DNA of 33,562 nt from an uncultured Hungatella sp. (GTDB taxonomy: Bacteria; Bacillota; Clostridia; Lachnospirales; Lachnospiraceae). The position numbers were made by a program, and so were the translations under genes. The notes under the pieces are model-generated. The model was not told the DNA's origin. It worked only from the letters and a program-made list of their open reading frames with translations, and ran no database searches. Location of the stretch: contig CAJUPP010000039.1 in NCBI GenBank assembly GCA_910588325.1, positions 1-33,562 on the forward strand, in the 5' to 3' direction. Shown piece by piece: positions 6,263 to 14,474 of this stretch. Position 1 is the stretch's first letter. Each line of letters starts with the position of its first letter.

Positions 6263-8176
6263 TCAATATCTCTCCATCCCCACATTCCTCTCATAAGCCC
6301 ACACCGATAAAAGATACCAAACCGCAAGAATCCCCAACACCGCCGCCACACTGACCACATTCACCGCCGTCAAATCCATGCGCATCATTTTGCCCAATGC
6401 CTTCACCGAAAAGAAAGAAGAAACTGCCATCACCACAAACGTCATCCCATAAGCTGCCATCAGTTCCGCCTCGACAGATTTCCTGAGAATCTGCCTGTCA
6501 AATCCCATTTTTCTCATAACCAGGTACCGTTCCTTCTCCTCAAAAGCGTCATTATACAGCTTCATAAACATAATGCTGCCGCTTGCCAGAATAAACACCA
6601 GGAACATAAAAATACAGATGGAGTAAAGTACCTTTATCCAATCCAGTTCATTATTTTCAGGGTCAATGGCCACCCTCCCCGTATGCGCCTCTTCCCCCAG
6701 CCCTTCAATCATCCGATCCAGACTGTCTCTGGTCTGAGGAAACTTCTCCAAATCCCCAACCCTGTAATTGTAGGTATACATTTCCTCCCCCATGGCAAGA
6801 AGCCTTTCATATTCCCTGTCATTTACCACATAAAAATCGATGCTCTCCTGAAGATATCCCAGATAAGGAGCATCCGTATCCATCACCTGTCTGTAAGTCT
6901 TTCCTCCGATTTTTACCTGTATTCCGGTCTTTTTCGTGATGAAAGACATGAGTATCAGATGAGAAAGCCGAATCACCTCATCCTCAGCCAGCTCTTCTGT
7001 CTCCAACTTCATTCCTGTCTCCTGCGCCAGCTGTTTTAACCGTGAAAATGACAATATGGCATACCGATTATTCTGCATTTCCGCATTAATATAAGAGCTG
7101 TCCAGACTCAATATGGGAATCTGAGCGCTAAGCACAATCCGGTTTTCTTTCTCGATCGCCTCTCTGGCCTTCCCATCCAAATCCCCATTGCCGGTTAACA
7201 GCTGAAATGTATAGGTACTTTCAAATTGTATAATTCCTTCATACCTGCCCTTCATGGCAAAACCTGTGGCAAGAGCCGTGACCGAACAGAGCATCAGGAC
7301 GCTTACCATAGCATAAGTACGGTAGTTTTTCTTCATACGAAAAATCACACTATTCATCCAGAGAATTCTCTGTTTCTTATAGAGAAACCGTTTCCTTCCT
7401 GCCAAAAACTGAATTACCAGCGGTATCAAGCCACCAAACAGCAGATAGACGCCTGCCGTTACCAAAACCACTGCCCCAAGCGCATTGACCATGACCTCTA
7501 TACGGCCTTCTCTCAAGGCCAGAAAATATCCCTGGCACAGGATTCCCACTCCTACAACTGTCTTTACAAACAAAATCATCCGGTTCTGTCTCACATACTC
7601 ATTCTGCCTTGACGCGGACACCATGCTCAAAACACTGCTTTTTACAATATTTACATAGCCTTTCACCACAAATATCATATAGACAATTCCGTAGGCTGCG
7701 GTTGTGAATGCCATAGGTCTGATTCCCGGCCGAAACCGAATCTCCACCGTAATATCCGAAATTGCCAACAGAATCAACTGAAACAATCCGGCGCTTAAGG
7801 CTCCCAAAGCCAGCCCCAAAATTAAGGAGGACAGGCCGATAAAAATCGTCTCCATCAGATACATTTTTCCGATTTTCTCGTTGGACAGCCCCATAAATAC
7901 ATAGATACCGATCTCCTTTTTTCTTCCGGTCAGAAATACGTTGGTAGAATACCAGATAAAGAAAAACATAAAACAACACAGCACAAAAGACACCATCTGA
8001 ACAAGCATCTCGATATAGTCCCTGTTTCTGGTTCCTAGAACTTCAAAGGCCTGAGAATCAATAAGATTCTGGAAATTATACAGCACAAGGACCGTAAAAG
8101 CCAGGGAAAGTATCAGGGCCAGGTAATTTTTAAAACTGTTTTTAAAGTTCAGAAAGGCAAGCTTTATCATTGACAT
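6263..8176 (-). CDS. Bce-type ABC transporter permease (FtsX domain)
   Basis: A 637-residue permease with about ten membrane helices: one N-terminal, a group of three near residues 55-165 (FtsX domain), pairs in the middle, a large extracellular loop (about 310-520) and three C-terminal helices. This is the BceB/VraG architecture, in which the large loop senses or handles cell-wall peptide antibiotics such as bacitracin, and the kinase reads transporter flux. GGAGGTGA precedes the ATG, and its first 10 bases overlap the ATPase gene, so translation is coupled. The precise peptide specificity cannot be inferred. It is the last gene of the module. Confidence 0.9.
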   Translation of the reverse strand: MSMIKLAFLNFKNSFKNYLALILSLAFTVLVLYNFQNLIDSQAFEVLGTRNRDYIEMLVQMVSFVLCCFMFFFIWYSTNVFLTGRKKEIGIYVFMGLSNEKIGKMYLMETIFIGLSSLILGLALGALSAGLFQLILLAISDITVEIRFRPGIRPMAFTTAAYGIVYMIFVVKGYVNIVKSSVLSMVSASRQNEYVRQNRMILFVKTVVGVGILCQGYFLALREGRIEVMVNALGAVVLVTAGVYLLFGGLIPLVIQFLAGRKRFLYKKQRILWMNSVIFRMKKNYRTYAMVSVLMLCSVTALATGFAMKGRYEGIIQFESTYTFQLLTGNGDLDGKAREAIEKENRIVLSAQIPILSLDSSYINAEMQNNRYAILSFSRLKQLAQETGMKLETEELAEDEVIRLSHLILMSFITKKTGIQVKIGGKTYRQVMDTDAPYLGYLQESIDFYVVNDREYERLLAMGEEMYTYNYRVGDLEKFPQTRDSLDRMIEGLGEEAHTGRVAIDPENNELDWIKVLYSICIFMFLVFILASGSIMFMKLYNDAFEEKERYLVMRKMGFDRQILRKSVEAELMAAYGMTFVVMAVSSFFSVKALGKMMRMDLTAVNVVSVAAVLGILAVWYLLSVWAYERNVGMERY

Positions 8177-8958
8177 GAGAAATCACCTCCCATGGACGTC
8201 TGCACATCTACAATCCGGTCATAAAATTCCTTCCGGTCCGTTCCCCTGCTGATTCTGCATGTGATGACACCGTCACTTAACATACACACATCCTTCGCAT
8301 AGGATGCACAGAACGGATCATGAGTCACCATGAGAATCGTAGCTTTTCCCCCGTCATTCACCATTTTCAGACATTCCAGCAGCTCCCTGCCCGCCTTGGA
8401 GTCCAGAGCCCCTGTAGGTTCATCGGCAAAAATGAGTTCCGGATTGGTAATCAGCGCCCGGCAGGCAGCTCCCCTCTGCTTCTGTCCGCCTGACAATTGG
8501 TAAGGATATTTATTCAGGTGCTCCTTCAGCCCGAACATGTCCGCCAGTTCCCGGGCCTTCTCAATGCATACCTTTCCTGAAACTCCATCCAAAGACAGAG
8601 GAAGTACGATATTGTCCTGAAGGGTCATGGTGTCCAGCAGATTGTAATCCTGAAAAATAAAACCGATTTTTTCCCTTCTCAATCTGGACAGTTCTCTGTT
8701 GGAGGCTCTGGTAATATCCTGTCCATCCAGCATCACGGTTCCTGCCGTAGGCTTGTCAATCGTAGAAAGAATATTTAAAAGGGTGGTCTTTCCGGAACCG
8801 GAAGGACCCATGATGGCGATAAAGTCATGTTTATATATGGTCAAATCAATTCCCTTTAATACTTTTGCCTGAAAACCCTTGGCTCCATAAGTTTTTATCA
8901 GATTTTTAATTTCCGCCGCTTTCTGTCTGGCCAGGTTTCCTCCGTTATTTTCATTCAT
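8167..8958 (-). CDS. Bce-type ABC transporter ATP-binding protein
   Basis: Single ABC ATPase of 263 residues: Walker A GPSGSGKTT, Q-loop FIFQDYNLLD, signature LSGGQKQR, Walker B LIFADEPTGALD and switch histidine in VTHD. It matches the BceA/LolD-like family that pairs with FtsX permeases to remove peptide antibiotics from their lipid targets. The ATG at 8958 is chosen because AAGGAGGAG stands ahead of it; longer versions lack this. It directly precedes and overlaps the permease gene. A 153-nt gap with TTACA repeats separates it from the kinase gene, so the transporter may have its own regulated promoter. Confidence 0.92.
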   Translation of the reverse strand: MNENNGGNLARQKAAEIKNLIKTYGAKGFQAKVLKGIDLTIYKHDFIAIMGPSGSGKTTLLNILSTIDKPTAGTVMLDGQDITRASNRELSRLRREKIGFIFQDYNLLDTMTLQDNIVLPLSLDGVSGKVCIEKARELADMFGLKEHLNKYPYQLSGGQKQRGAACRALITNPELIFADEPTGALDSKAGRELLECLKMVNDGGKATILMVTHDPFCASYAKDVCMLSDGVITCRISRGTDRKEFYDRIVDVQTSMGGDFSCQ

Positions 8959-9070
8959 GTTGTCTCCTCCTTGAATAATAATTGTATGGTTTCTGTTCAT
9001 ATTCACTGACATTTGGAAGTGAACCATCTCTTACTCATAAGAAGTTTAAAACAAATAAGAAGAAAAATCC

Positions 9071-9106
9071 TTACATCTGCATTACAAAAAAAGCGGCAGC
9101 CTTACA
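9071..9106 (-). promoter_or_regulatory. Candidate response-regulator sites upstream of the ABC transporter
   Basis: TTACA occurs at 9071-9075, 9082-9086 and 9102-9106 (TGTAA on the minus strand). The first two are 11 bp apart, one helical turn, as OmpR-type regulators often require. They lie at the kinase/ATPase boundary, upstream of the expected transporter promoter. Known BceR sites also contain TTACA/TGTAA half-sites, though arranged as inverted repeats. Confidence 0.4.
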
Positions 9107-9111
9107 GTTTG

Positions 9112-10119
9112 CTATGGGAGAAAATACGGATTTTTTTTGAAGATAATAGCGAATCTCGTAAAGGTTCCATACACACTTTCTACCTGTATTCCATGGCCCA
9201 GCCTGTCAATAATTCTCGAAACCATATAAAGTCCCATTCCCGTAGATTTATATTTCCCATTGTGATAATTGCTTCCTGTAAATCCTTTTTCAAAAATTCT
9301 TCCAATATCACTGTCCCTTATTCCCTCCCCATGGTCCTCCACAAACAGCCGTACCTCATTTTCCTGCTTCTGTGCCCATATAAGAAGTATGGGATGCATC
9401 CGGATCCCTTCCTCTGCTTTTCTCTCTCCATATTTTATAGCATTATTCACCAACTGGTCCAGAATATACACCAGCCATGCCGGATCCGTATAGACGATTA
9501 TCTGTTCCACCTCTACGGTAAGCTCAAACCCTCTCTGAATCAGAAAGAACCGGTTGTTACGAACAGACTGTCTCACACATTCCGCCAGTTCCACCTGCTT
9601 TACCTGCAGGTCAAACAACGGGCTTTGAAGCCTGCATCCCAAAAGCATGGAATGAATCTGCTGATTCATTTTCTCCAGCTGTTCTCTGACTGCAAGCTTC
9701 AGCCCCCTGTCCTCAATCTTTTCGTCCATTAAAAGAACTGCCGACAAAGGAACCTTCAGCTCATGACACCATTTTGCCACGTAATCCTGCAGGTCACAAT
9801 TTTCTTTAAACTGCATATCAGCCTGCTCCTCCAATAGCTGCACATCATGCCTCGCAATATCCTGGTTCTCAAACCAGGGAAGCATCCGGCATATCAGTTC
9901 CTTCTGGCCCATCAGCCGCTTTTTTTCCTTCTGATTTTTCAGAAATTCATAGTAATCATATGCTGTCAGAAGCAATCCAGGCACAAAAAGAAGGATATCA
10001 AGATATATCAGATATCCCCACGCTCCATTCTGTATAAAAAAGAAAAAATAAATATTATATGCAGCAAACACCACAACACAGGGCAGTACCTGCTTCCATC
10101 TCTTCCTCACATAGTCCAT
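9112..10119 (-). CDS. Bce-type sensor histidine kinase
   Basis: Two membrane helices near the N-terminus (VLPCVVVFAAYNIYFFFF and LIYLDILLFVPGLLLTAY) with almost no extracellular loop, typical of intramembrane-sensing kinases that depend on their ABC transporter for input. The H-box is WCHELKVPLSA at about residue 120. The ATPase domain shows DQLVNNAIKYG (N box), EDHGEGI (G1) and GMGLYMVSRII (G2). It lies between the response-regulator gene and the transporter genes. I take the ATG at 10119; a TTG four codons upstream is also possible. The expected role is phosphorylation of the neighbouring regulator in response to a cell-wall peptide. Confidence 0.9.
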   Translation of the reverse strand: MDYVRKRWKQVLPCVVVFAAYNIYFFFFIQNGAWGYLIYLDILLFVPGLLLTAYDYYEFLKNQKEKKRLMGQKELICRMLPWFENQDIARHDVQLLEEQADMQFKENCDLQDYVAKWCHELKVPLSAVLLMDEKIEDRGLKLAVREQLEKMNQQIHSMLLGCRLQSPLFDLQVKQVELAECVRQSVRNNRFFLIQRGFELTVEVEQIIVYTDPAWLVYILDQLVNNAIKYGERKAEEGIRMHPILLIWAQKQENEVRLFVEDHGEGIRDSDIGRIFEKGFTGSNYHNGKYKSTGMGLYMVSRIIDRLGHGIQVESVYGTFTRFAIIFKKNPYFLP

Positions 10120-10173
10120 GTGCTTACCCAAACCTTCCCGAAAACGCTTTTCTCTGTCTGCATTGTTGAGCCT

Positions 10174-10848
10174 TCAGATACAAGGTACATAATAACCCAA
10201 CCCCTTTTTTGTGCAAATGATTTCCTGTCCGCATGCAATTTTCAGTTTGCTTCTCAAACGGGAAATCATGGTTGTGAGAGTTCCGTCGGACACATACTCA
10301 TCCGTCTCCCACAAATCCATCATCAGGTCTTCTCTCGTCACCACATCCGGACAGTTCTCTATCAGTTTCACAAGCACCCGGCGTTCCGATTTTGTCAACC
10401 CTATCTCCTTCTCCTTAAAATATAACGCCTGCTGTCCCCAGTCAAAATACAGCTCATTACCAAGAAATGTCTGTTCCTTCACCTTATACTCATATGTCCG
10501 CCTGAGGATGGCCTGAATCTTGGCCTTTAAAAGCTCCAGGCCAAAGGGCTTCTCCACATAGTCATCCCCTCCCTGTGCCACAGCCATAATCTTGTCTCTG
10601 TCATCGCTTCGGCTGCTGATGTAAAGAATCGGCACATCCGAAATCTGCCGGATTTTCCCGCACCAGTAAAACCCGTCATAATAGGGCAGATTTATATCCA
10701 TCAGAACCAGCTGAGGACGCCACTGCCAAAATTCCTCCAGTATCCCGTCAAACCTGGCCGCTATCATGGTCTCATAGCCCCAACGCACAAGAAAGGAGCT
10801 GATTTCTCCGGCTAATGTTTCGTCGTCTTCTACTATCATTATCTTCAT
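10174..10848 (-). CDS. OmpR/PhoB-family response regulator of the Bce module
   Basis: The receiver domain holds the acidic pair in VEDDE, phospho-acceptor Asp51 in LVLMDINLP, and KPFG at the end. The C-terminal winged helix carries LTKSERRVLVKLIENC and TMISRLRSKL, with GLGYYVP at the end. The 224-residue length is normal. Its gene is first in the unit, 54 nt ahead of the kinase gene. It likely activates the downstream ABC transporter promoter and perhaps its own, where a perfect palindrome overlaps the -35 area. Confidence 0.92.
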   Translation of the reverse strand: MKIMIVEDDETLAGEISSFLVRWGYETMIAARFDGILEEFWQWRPQLVLMDINLPYYDGFYWCGKIRQISDVPILYISSRSDDRDKIMAVAQGGDDYVEKPFGLELLKAKIQAILRRTYEYKVKEQTFLGNELYFDWGQQALYFKEKEIGLTKSERRVLVKLIENCPDVVTREDLMMDLWETDEYVSDGTLTTMISRLRSKLKIACGQEIICTKKGLGYYVPCI

Positions 10849-10917
10849 TTTTATGGAAACCCCTTCATCTTTTTAAAGAACAGCCGGTGCAAATTTTTGC
10901 CTCAATTCTTTACCTCA

Positions 10918-10957
10918 AGTATATCACTTTTCGGCTGCGGTAAAAAGTATTTTTACC
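10918..10957 (-). promoter_or_regulatory. Promoter and palindrome upstream of the response regulator
   Basis: On the minus strand a -10 TATACT lies at 10918-10923. A perfect palindrome with arms GGTAAAAA and TTTTTACC (10939-10957) covers the expected -35 position. Good -35 matches are absent, which fits an activator-dependent or autoregulated promoter. Confidence 0.45.
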
Positions 10958-10960
10958 AAT

Positions 10961-11012
10961 CCAAAAAAACAGAGCCGATGACCTGCTTTTTTTGCACATC
11001 ATCAGCTCTGTT
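10961..11012 (-). terminator. Intrinsic terminator after the FlxA-like gene
   Basis: A 14-bp stem (arms at 10968-10981 and 10999-11012, one U-G pair) begins 8 nt after the FlxA-like stop. On the minus strand it is followed by a run of seven T. It should separate this gene from the Bce unit downstream. Confidence 0.9.
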
Positions 11013-11020
11013 CACACAAT

Positions 11021-11347
11021 TTACGCATATCTGTCAACATATTTCCCTATTGACAAATCATCTGGCACCCTGCCTGGATTGGCCGGCTCCTGTCCTGTTT
11101 TCTCTGCCTCTTCCTCCTTCTTCTTCTCATCCTTCTTCTTCAGCTGCTCAATCTGCTTCTGGATTTTTAAAATCTCTTCCTCCAGTTTTCTTACCTTATC
11201 CTGATCCTTTGCCTCAACTGCTTTTTTCTTTTCTTCGTTTAATTTTTGAAGCTTCTGCTCCAAAGCCTTTATTCTGGGATTTTCACCGCCGCCGGCACCG
11301 CTTAAGTTCACTCCGGATACTGCAGCGCTTACAGAGTTTATACTCAT
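11021..11347 (-). CDS. FlxA-like coiled-coil protein
   Basis: This 108-residue protein has a short polar glycine-rich head (SVSAAVSGVNLSGAGGGE), then a continuous charged heptad region from about residue 25 to 80 (IKALEQKLQKLNEEKKKAVE, KLEEEILKIQKQIEQLKKK), and a disordered tail. This matches FlxA-like proteins, common in Lachnospiraceae and of unknown function; FlxA in E. coli is flagellar-regulon controlled. No flagellar genes are nearby. GGAGG precedes the ATG. It has its own promoter and a strong terminator, so it is monocistronic. Confidence 0.7.
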   Translation of the reverse strand: MSINSVSAAVSGVNLSGAGGGENPRIKALEQKLQKLNEEKKKAVEAKDQDKVRKLEEEILKIQKQIEQLKKKDEKKKEEEAEKTGQEPANPGRVPDDLSIGKYVDRYA

Positions 11348-11395
11348 TGCCCACTCCTCCTTCCTCCTGCTTTTTTAGGTAACGTCCTCACGCCT

Positions 11396-11425
11396 ATTAT
11401 ATCGCCAATAATATCCTCCCATCAA
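11396..11425 (-). promoter_or_regulatory. Promoter of the FlxA-like gene
   Basis: Minus strand -35 TTGATG (11420-11425) and -10 TATAAT (11396-11401) with an 18-nt spacer, about 50 nt upstream of the start codon. Confidence 0.65.
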
Positions 11426-11480
11426 GAAATCTGTTGCAGAAGGTCCTTTTTATGATGTAAGGAGGTTACTATTCAAGGAC

Positions 11481-11660
11481 AATGTCATTTAGTTAACGCT
11501 TGACATTTCGAGATAACGTAGCCCGGCGAGAGAATGATATTGTTTCTCCTGGGCACGCTCTTCACGTAGCGAGAGCGTGCCCAGGAGAAACAATATCATT
11601 CTCTCGTCGGGCGGACCTTCCACGATTTCTCAAACAGCAAAATCTAAACTAAATGACATT
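11481..11660. repeat. 180-bp near-complete palindrome (MITE-like element or large hairpin)
   Basis: Outer arms AATGTCATTTAGTT (11481-11494) and AACTAAATGACATT (11647-11660) are perfect 14-bp inverted repeats. The inner arms 11521-11561 and 11572-11612 match over 41 bp with one difference and leave a 10-nt loop. The stretches between inner and outer arms also match imperfectly. No ORF or T-run follows, so it is not an ordinary terminator. It ends 8 nt from the stop of the kinase gene. No clear target duplication is visible at the ends. The intergenic stretch 11348-11668 holds only this and the FlxA-like promoter. Confidence 0.85.
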
Positions 11661-11668
11661 AGTTCATG

Positions 11669-13045
11669 CTATGACGAGACCGAAAGAATAAACAATATCT
11701 TCAATTTATAAACCCCTTTAGAAACTGCAGTTTCAACCGTCCCTCTGTTCTTCTGCGCAACACTTCGTATATTAAAAAGCCCGATTCCCTCCTCAGGCAC
11801 TTTCTCCATATCTTTCCTGCAGCTGTTTTCTATAGAAAGCCCATAAAAGTTCCCCTTCCGTCTATTTGAAATACGAATATATCTCTCCCCATTTTCCACG
11901 TCCTCACAGGCCTTTATGGCGTTGTCCACAGCGTTAGAAAAAACAATACACCAGTCAATATCCTCAATTCCCGTATCTTTGGGAAGCTTTATTTCACACT
12001 GAACATCAATTCCCTTTTGCCTGGCAAGGGAGCATTTGCTTCCCAACAGCGCATCTACGGTCACATTGCCTGTCCACACTGGATAAGAAAGACCGGCAGA
12101 AATATCTCCCAGCTTCTCCAGATATTCCTCAGCCTTCCCGTCCTCTCCCGCCTTCAAAAGCCCCGCCAGAACCGTCAAATGATTTTTTATATCATGGCGG
12201 AACGAAGCGGTCTGCTGATACCGCACCTTTACCTCCTTTACATAGTTCTCCTGCTCTATGGCCTGCTGCTTCAGCAGCTCAAGCTTTCTCTGAGAATCCA
12301 GAATCCCCACCATTTTCTGATGAACAAGCAGGGTCACAAACAGACAGACACATGCCATCATCTGTACAAACAGAATCTCTCCGTAATTAATGTTGATGTT
12401 GGGTAATATTTCCTTGGTAGTCCCATCTAAAATGATTGCGTTTCCATAGATGGAATCCTGAATCACACGTTCAATCAACGCAATAAAGAAAGCCGGTATG
12501 GTCAGCTGCAGAAGTGTCATCTCCGTTTCATCCGCAATACTTTCCCGGAATTTCTTTAAAATCAGCACAAAGAATCCCATAACCAGCAAAACTCTAAAAA
12601 ATTCTCTGACCGCATCAGCAGGAATGATCAGATTTTCGTGTTGTATGACAAAAGGGGTCGCAATCCTGTAATCCAGCCAGCGCACCATGCTGTTGGTGAC
12701 GCTGAGAACCGATACAATCAGCACGGACATAGTCAGTGCCCTTAGCCATTTTCCCTTTAAAAATATACCTCCGCACAAAAGCAGAAGCAGCGTCTCCAGA
12801 AACAGCCCCAGGCTCCCCTCCATGTTAAGATAATATTGAAAGACAGACAGACCGAGCGAAAGCCCCAGATAGATTCCGCCGTAAACCTTGGAAAAAGCTG
12901 CCCTGCAATACCAGCAGAAAAAGAAAAATGTGACAAGCGGCAAAACCACCAGGTTTAAAATATTAGGCAGAACAATATACCACTCTAAAAAGTAAGAAAT
13001 ATCCGAATTATCCCACAGCATCTGTTTTGCCTCTTTTCTCATCAT
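11669..13045 (-). CDS. GHKL sensor histidine kinase (AgrC/LytS-like)
   Basis: The N-terminal half of this 458-residue protein has about six hydrophobic helices. A coiled-coil (LLKQQAIEQENYVKEVKVRY) leads to the phospho-acceptor histidine in RHDIKNHL. The ATP-binding part has VFSNAVDNAIKACE and GIGLFNIRSVA, typical of the GHKL class that partners with LytTR regulators in peptide-quorum or membrane-state sensing. The start overlaps the regulator stop by four bases. No AgrB/AgrD-like peptide gene is present nearby, so the signal is unknown. Confidence 0.87.
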   Translation of the reverse strand: MMRKEAKQMLWDNSDISYFLEWYIVLPNILNLVVLPLVTFFFFCWYCRAAFSKVYGGIYLGLSLGLSVFQYYLNMEGSLGLFLETLLLLLCGGIFLKGKWLRALTMSVLIVSVLSVTNSMVRWLDYRIATPFVIQHENLIIPADAVREFFRVLLVMGFFVLILKKFRESIADETEMTLLQLTIPAFFIALIERVIQDSIYGNAIILDGTTKEILPNININYGEILFVQMMACVCLFVTLLVHQKMVGILDSQRKLELLKQQAIEQENYVKEVKVRYQQTASFRHDIKNHLTVLAGLLKAGEDGKAEEYLEKLGDISAGLSYPVWTGNVTVDALLGSKCSLARQKGIDVQCEIKLPKDTGIEDIDWCIVFSNAVDNAIKACEDVENGERYIRISNRRKGNFYGLSIENSCRKDMEKVPEEGIGLFNIRSVAQKNRGTVETAVSKGVYKLKILFILSVSS

Positions 13046-13755
13046 CCTTCACTGTTTTCCTGCTCCATATACCCCATCATTCCTTCTACAAACATGGAAT
13101 GGTATTTTTTCGAAACCGGAACCCGGGAGCCGTTTTCCAAAATAATCTCACCATTGCCGTACTCCTGCAGATAATCAGGATTTATGAGGAAACTGCGGTG
13201 ACATCTGATTAAATACGGCGCTGTCTGCTGCTCCACATCCTTTATCTTTCCATAATAATCAATCACACCGCTTCTTGTATGGAGATAGATCTTCCGGTTA
13301 ATCACTTCGCAGTAATAGATATCGCTTATTCTCACGGATTTATACCAGTTCATTGTCTGGATAAAGAGAGATTTCTCCTCTTTTTTATCCAGACGTTTCA
13401 GGCTGCGTTTCAAAGCTCTCTCCAGCCTGTCTTCCTCCACAGGCTTGCACAGATAATCCACGGCCTCCACCTCAAAGGCATCCAGCATACACTCAGTCAG
13501 AACAGTCACAAAAATCAGAACCCCCAAAAATCCCTGCCGCCGAAGCCTTTTTGCCAGCAACATCCCGTCCAGTCCCGGCATCTGGATATCCAGAAAAATA
13601 ATGTCATAATCCGGCGGAGAGAACAAAAGGGCTGCCCCGCTTGTGTGGCAGGCAATTTTAAAAGGCTCCTTCCATGCTTCCAGCTTTGATGACACCATCT
13701 GCTTTAACTGTTCACACATCACCGGCTCATCATCACAAATAGCAATCTTAATCAT
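13042..13755 (-). CDS. LytTR-family response regulator (AgrA-like)
   Basis: The receiver domain has CDDE and phospho-acceptor Asp56 in IIFLDIQMPGLDG. The C-terminal LytTR DNA-binding domain contains IYYCEVINRKIYLHT, LIRCHRSFLINPDYL and SRVPVSKKY. Length (237 residues) is normal. It precedes and overlaps the kinase gene, forming a two-gene unit. LytTR regulators bind spaced direct repeats; none is convincing in the 135-nt upstream gap. Targets are unknown. Confidence 0.9.
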   Translation of the reverse strand: MIKIAICDDEPVMCEQLKQMVSSKLEAWKEPFKIACHTSGAALLFSPPDYDIIFLDIQMPGLDGMLLAKRLRRQGFLGVLIFVTVLTECMLDAFEVEAVDYLCKPVEEDRLERALKRSLKRLDKKEEKSLFIQTMNWYKSVRISDIYYCEVINRKIYLHTRSGVIDYYGKIKDVEQQTAPYLIRCHRSFLINPDYLQEYGNGEIILENGSRVPVSKKYHSMFVEGMMGYMEQENSEG

Positions 13756-13824
13756 GTCTGCCTTTTCCCTCCTGTCTCTTTACTTTAGCCTTTTTTCCGT
13801 ATATCTTACAGATACGGCCATTTC

Positions 13825-13859
13825 TTAAAAAACATGTTGTAAAACAACCTGAAAATGTT
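13825..13859 (-). terminator. Probable terminator of the rib operon
   Basis: Nested short stems (AACAT 13831-13835 with ATGTT 13855-13859; GTTGT 13836-13840 with ACAAC 13844-13848) are followed on the minus strand by a run of T (13825-13830). It lies about 30 nt after the ribH stop. Confidence 0.5.
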
Positions 13860-13890
13860 GCGGTTTCTTTTAATATACCACCAATCCCCC

Positions 13891-14361
13891 CTAATTTTCA
13901 ATTTCCCGAATCAAATTTACCATCTCGATGGCGCCAAGAGCGCAGTCATACCCTTTATTTCCTGACTTTGTCCCTGCCCGCTCAATGGCCTGCTCAATAT
14001 TTTCCGTAGTAAGAATCCCAAACATCACCGGTACGCCACTTTCCAGGGAAACAGCGGCAATTCCCTTAGACACCTCGTTGCAGACATAATCATAATGGCT
14101 GGTAGCTCCCCGTATCACCGCTCCCAGACAGATAACTGCATCGTATTTTCCGCTTTTTGCCATCTTGGAAGCAATCAGCGGAATCTCAAATGCACCGGGG
14201 ACCCATGCCACATGAATATCCTCTTCCTGCACATCATGGCGCAGAAGCCCGTCTACGGCGCCGCTAAGCAGCTTTGATGTAATAAACTCATTGAAACGTG
14301 CAGCCACGATACCGATTTTTATCTCCCTTGATACCAATTTTCCCTCAAATGTTTTCATCAT
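13891..14361 (-). CDS. ribH: 6,7-dimethyl-8-ribityllumazine synthase
   Basis: Condenses 5-amino-6-ribitylaminouracil with dihydroxybutanone phosphate to make lumazine, the penultimate step of riboflavin synthesis. The 156-residue length is standard. Family motifs are present: ARFNEFITSKLLSGA, VPGAFEIPL, ICLGAVIRGATSHYDYV (with the catalytic His) and GILTTEN. It forms large cytoplasmic shells in known members. Last gene of the FMN-switch operon, 113 nt after ribBA. Two adjacent ATGs are possible; the first is used here. Confidence 0.97.
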   Translation of the reverse strand: MMKTFEGKLVSREIKIGIVAARFNEFITSKLLSGAVDGLLRHDVQEEDIHVAWVPGAFEIPLIASKMAKSGKYDAVICLGAVIRGATSHYDYVCNEVSKGIAAVSLESGVPVMFGILTTENIEQAIERAGTKSGNKGYDCALGAIEMVNLIREIEN

Positions 14362-14474
14362 TTTATTCTTCCCTTTCTTCTTTTCATTCTATATGTTCCT
14401 CATTATCAATATCCGAACTTACATGTCTGTATCTGTTCTCAAAAACTCTGGGCATCCCGGCCCTTCCCAATGAA

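Noticed and set aside
7599..7979. 126-codon minus-strand ORF inside the permease gene
   Set aside because: Alternate frame of an intact FtsX-type permease.
11521..11612. Bidirectional terminator
   Set aside because: Stem is far longer than terminators and no T run follows on either strand.
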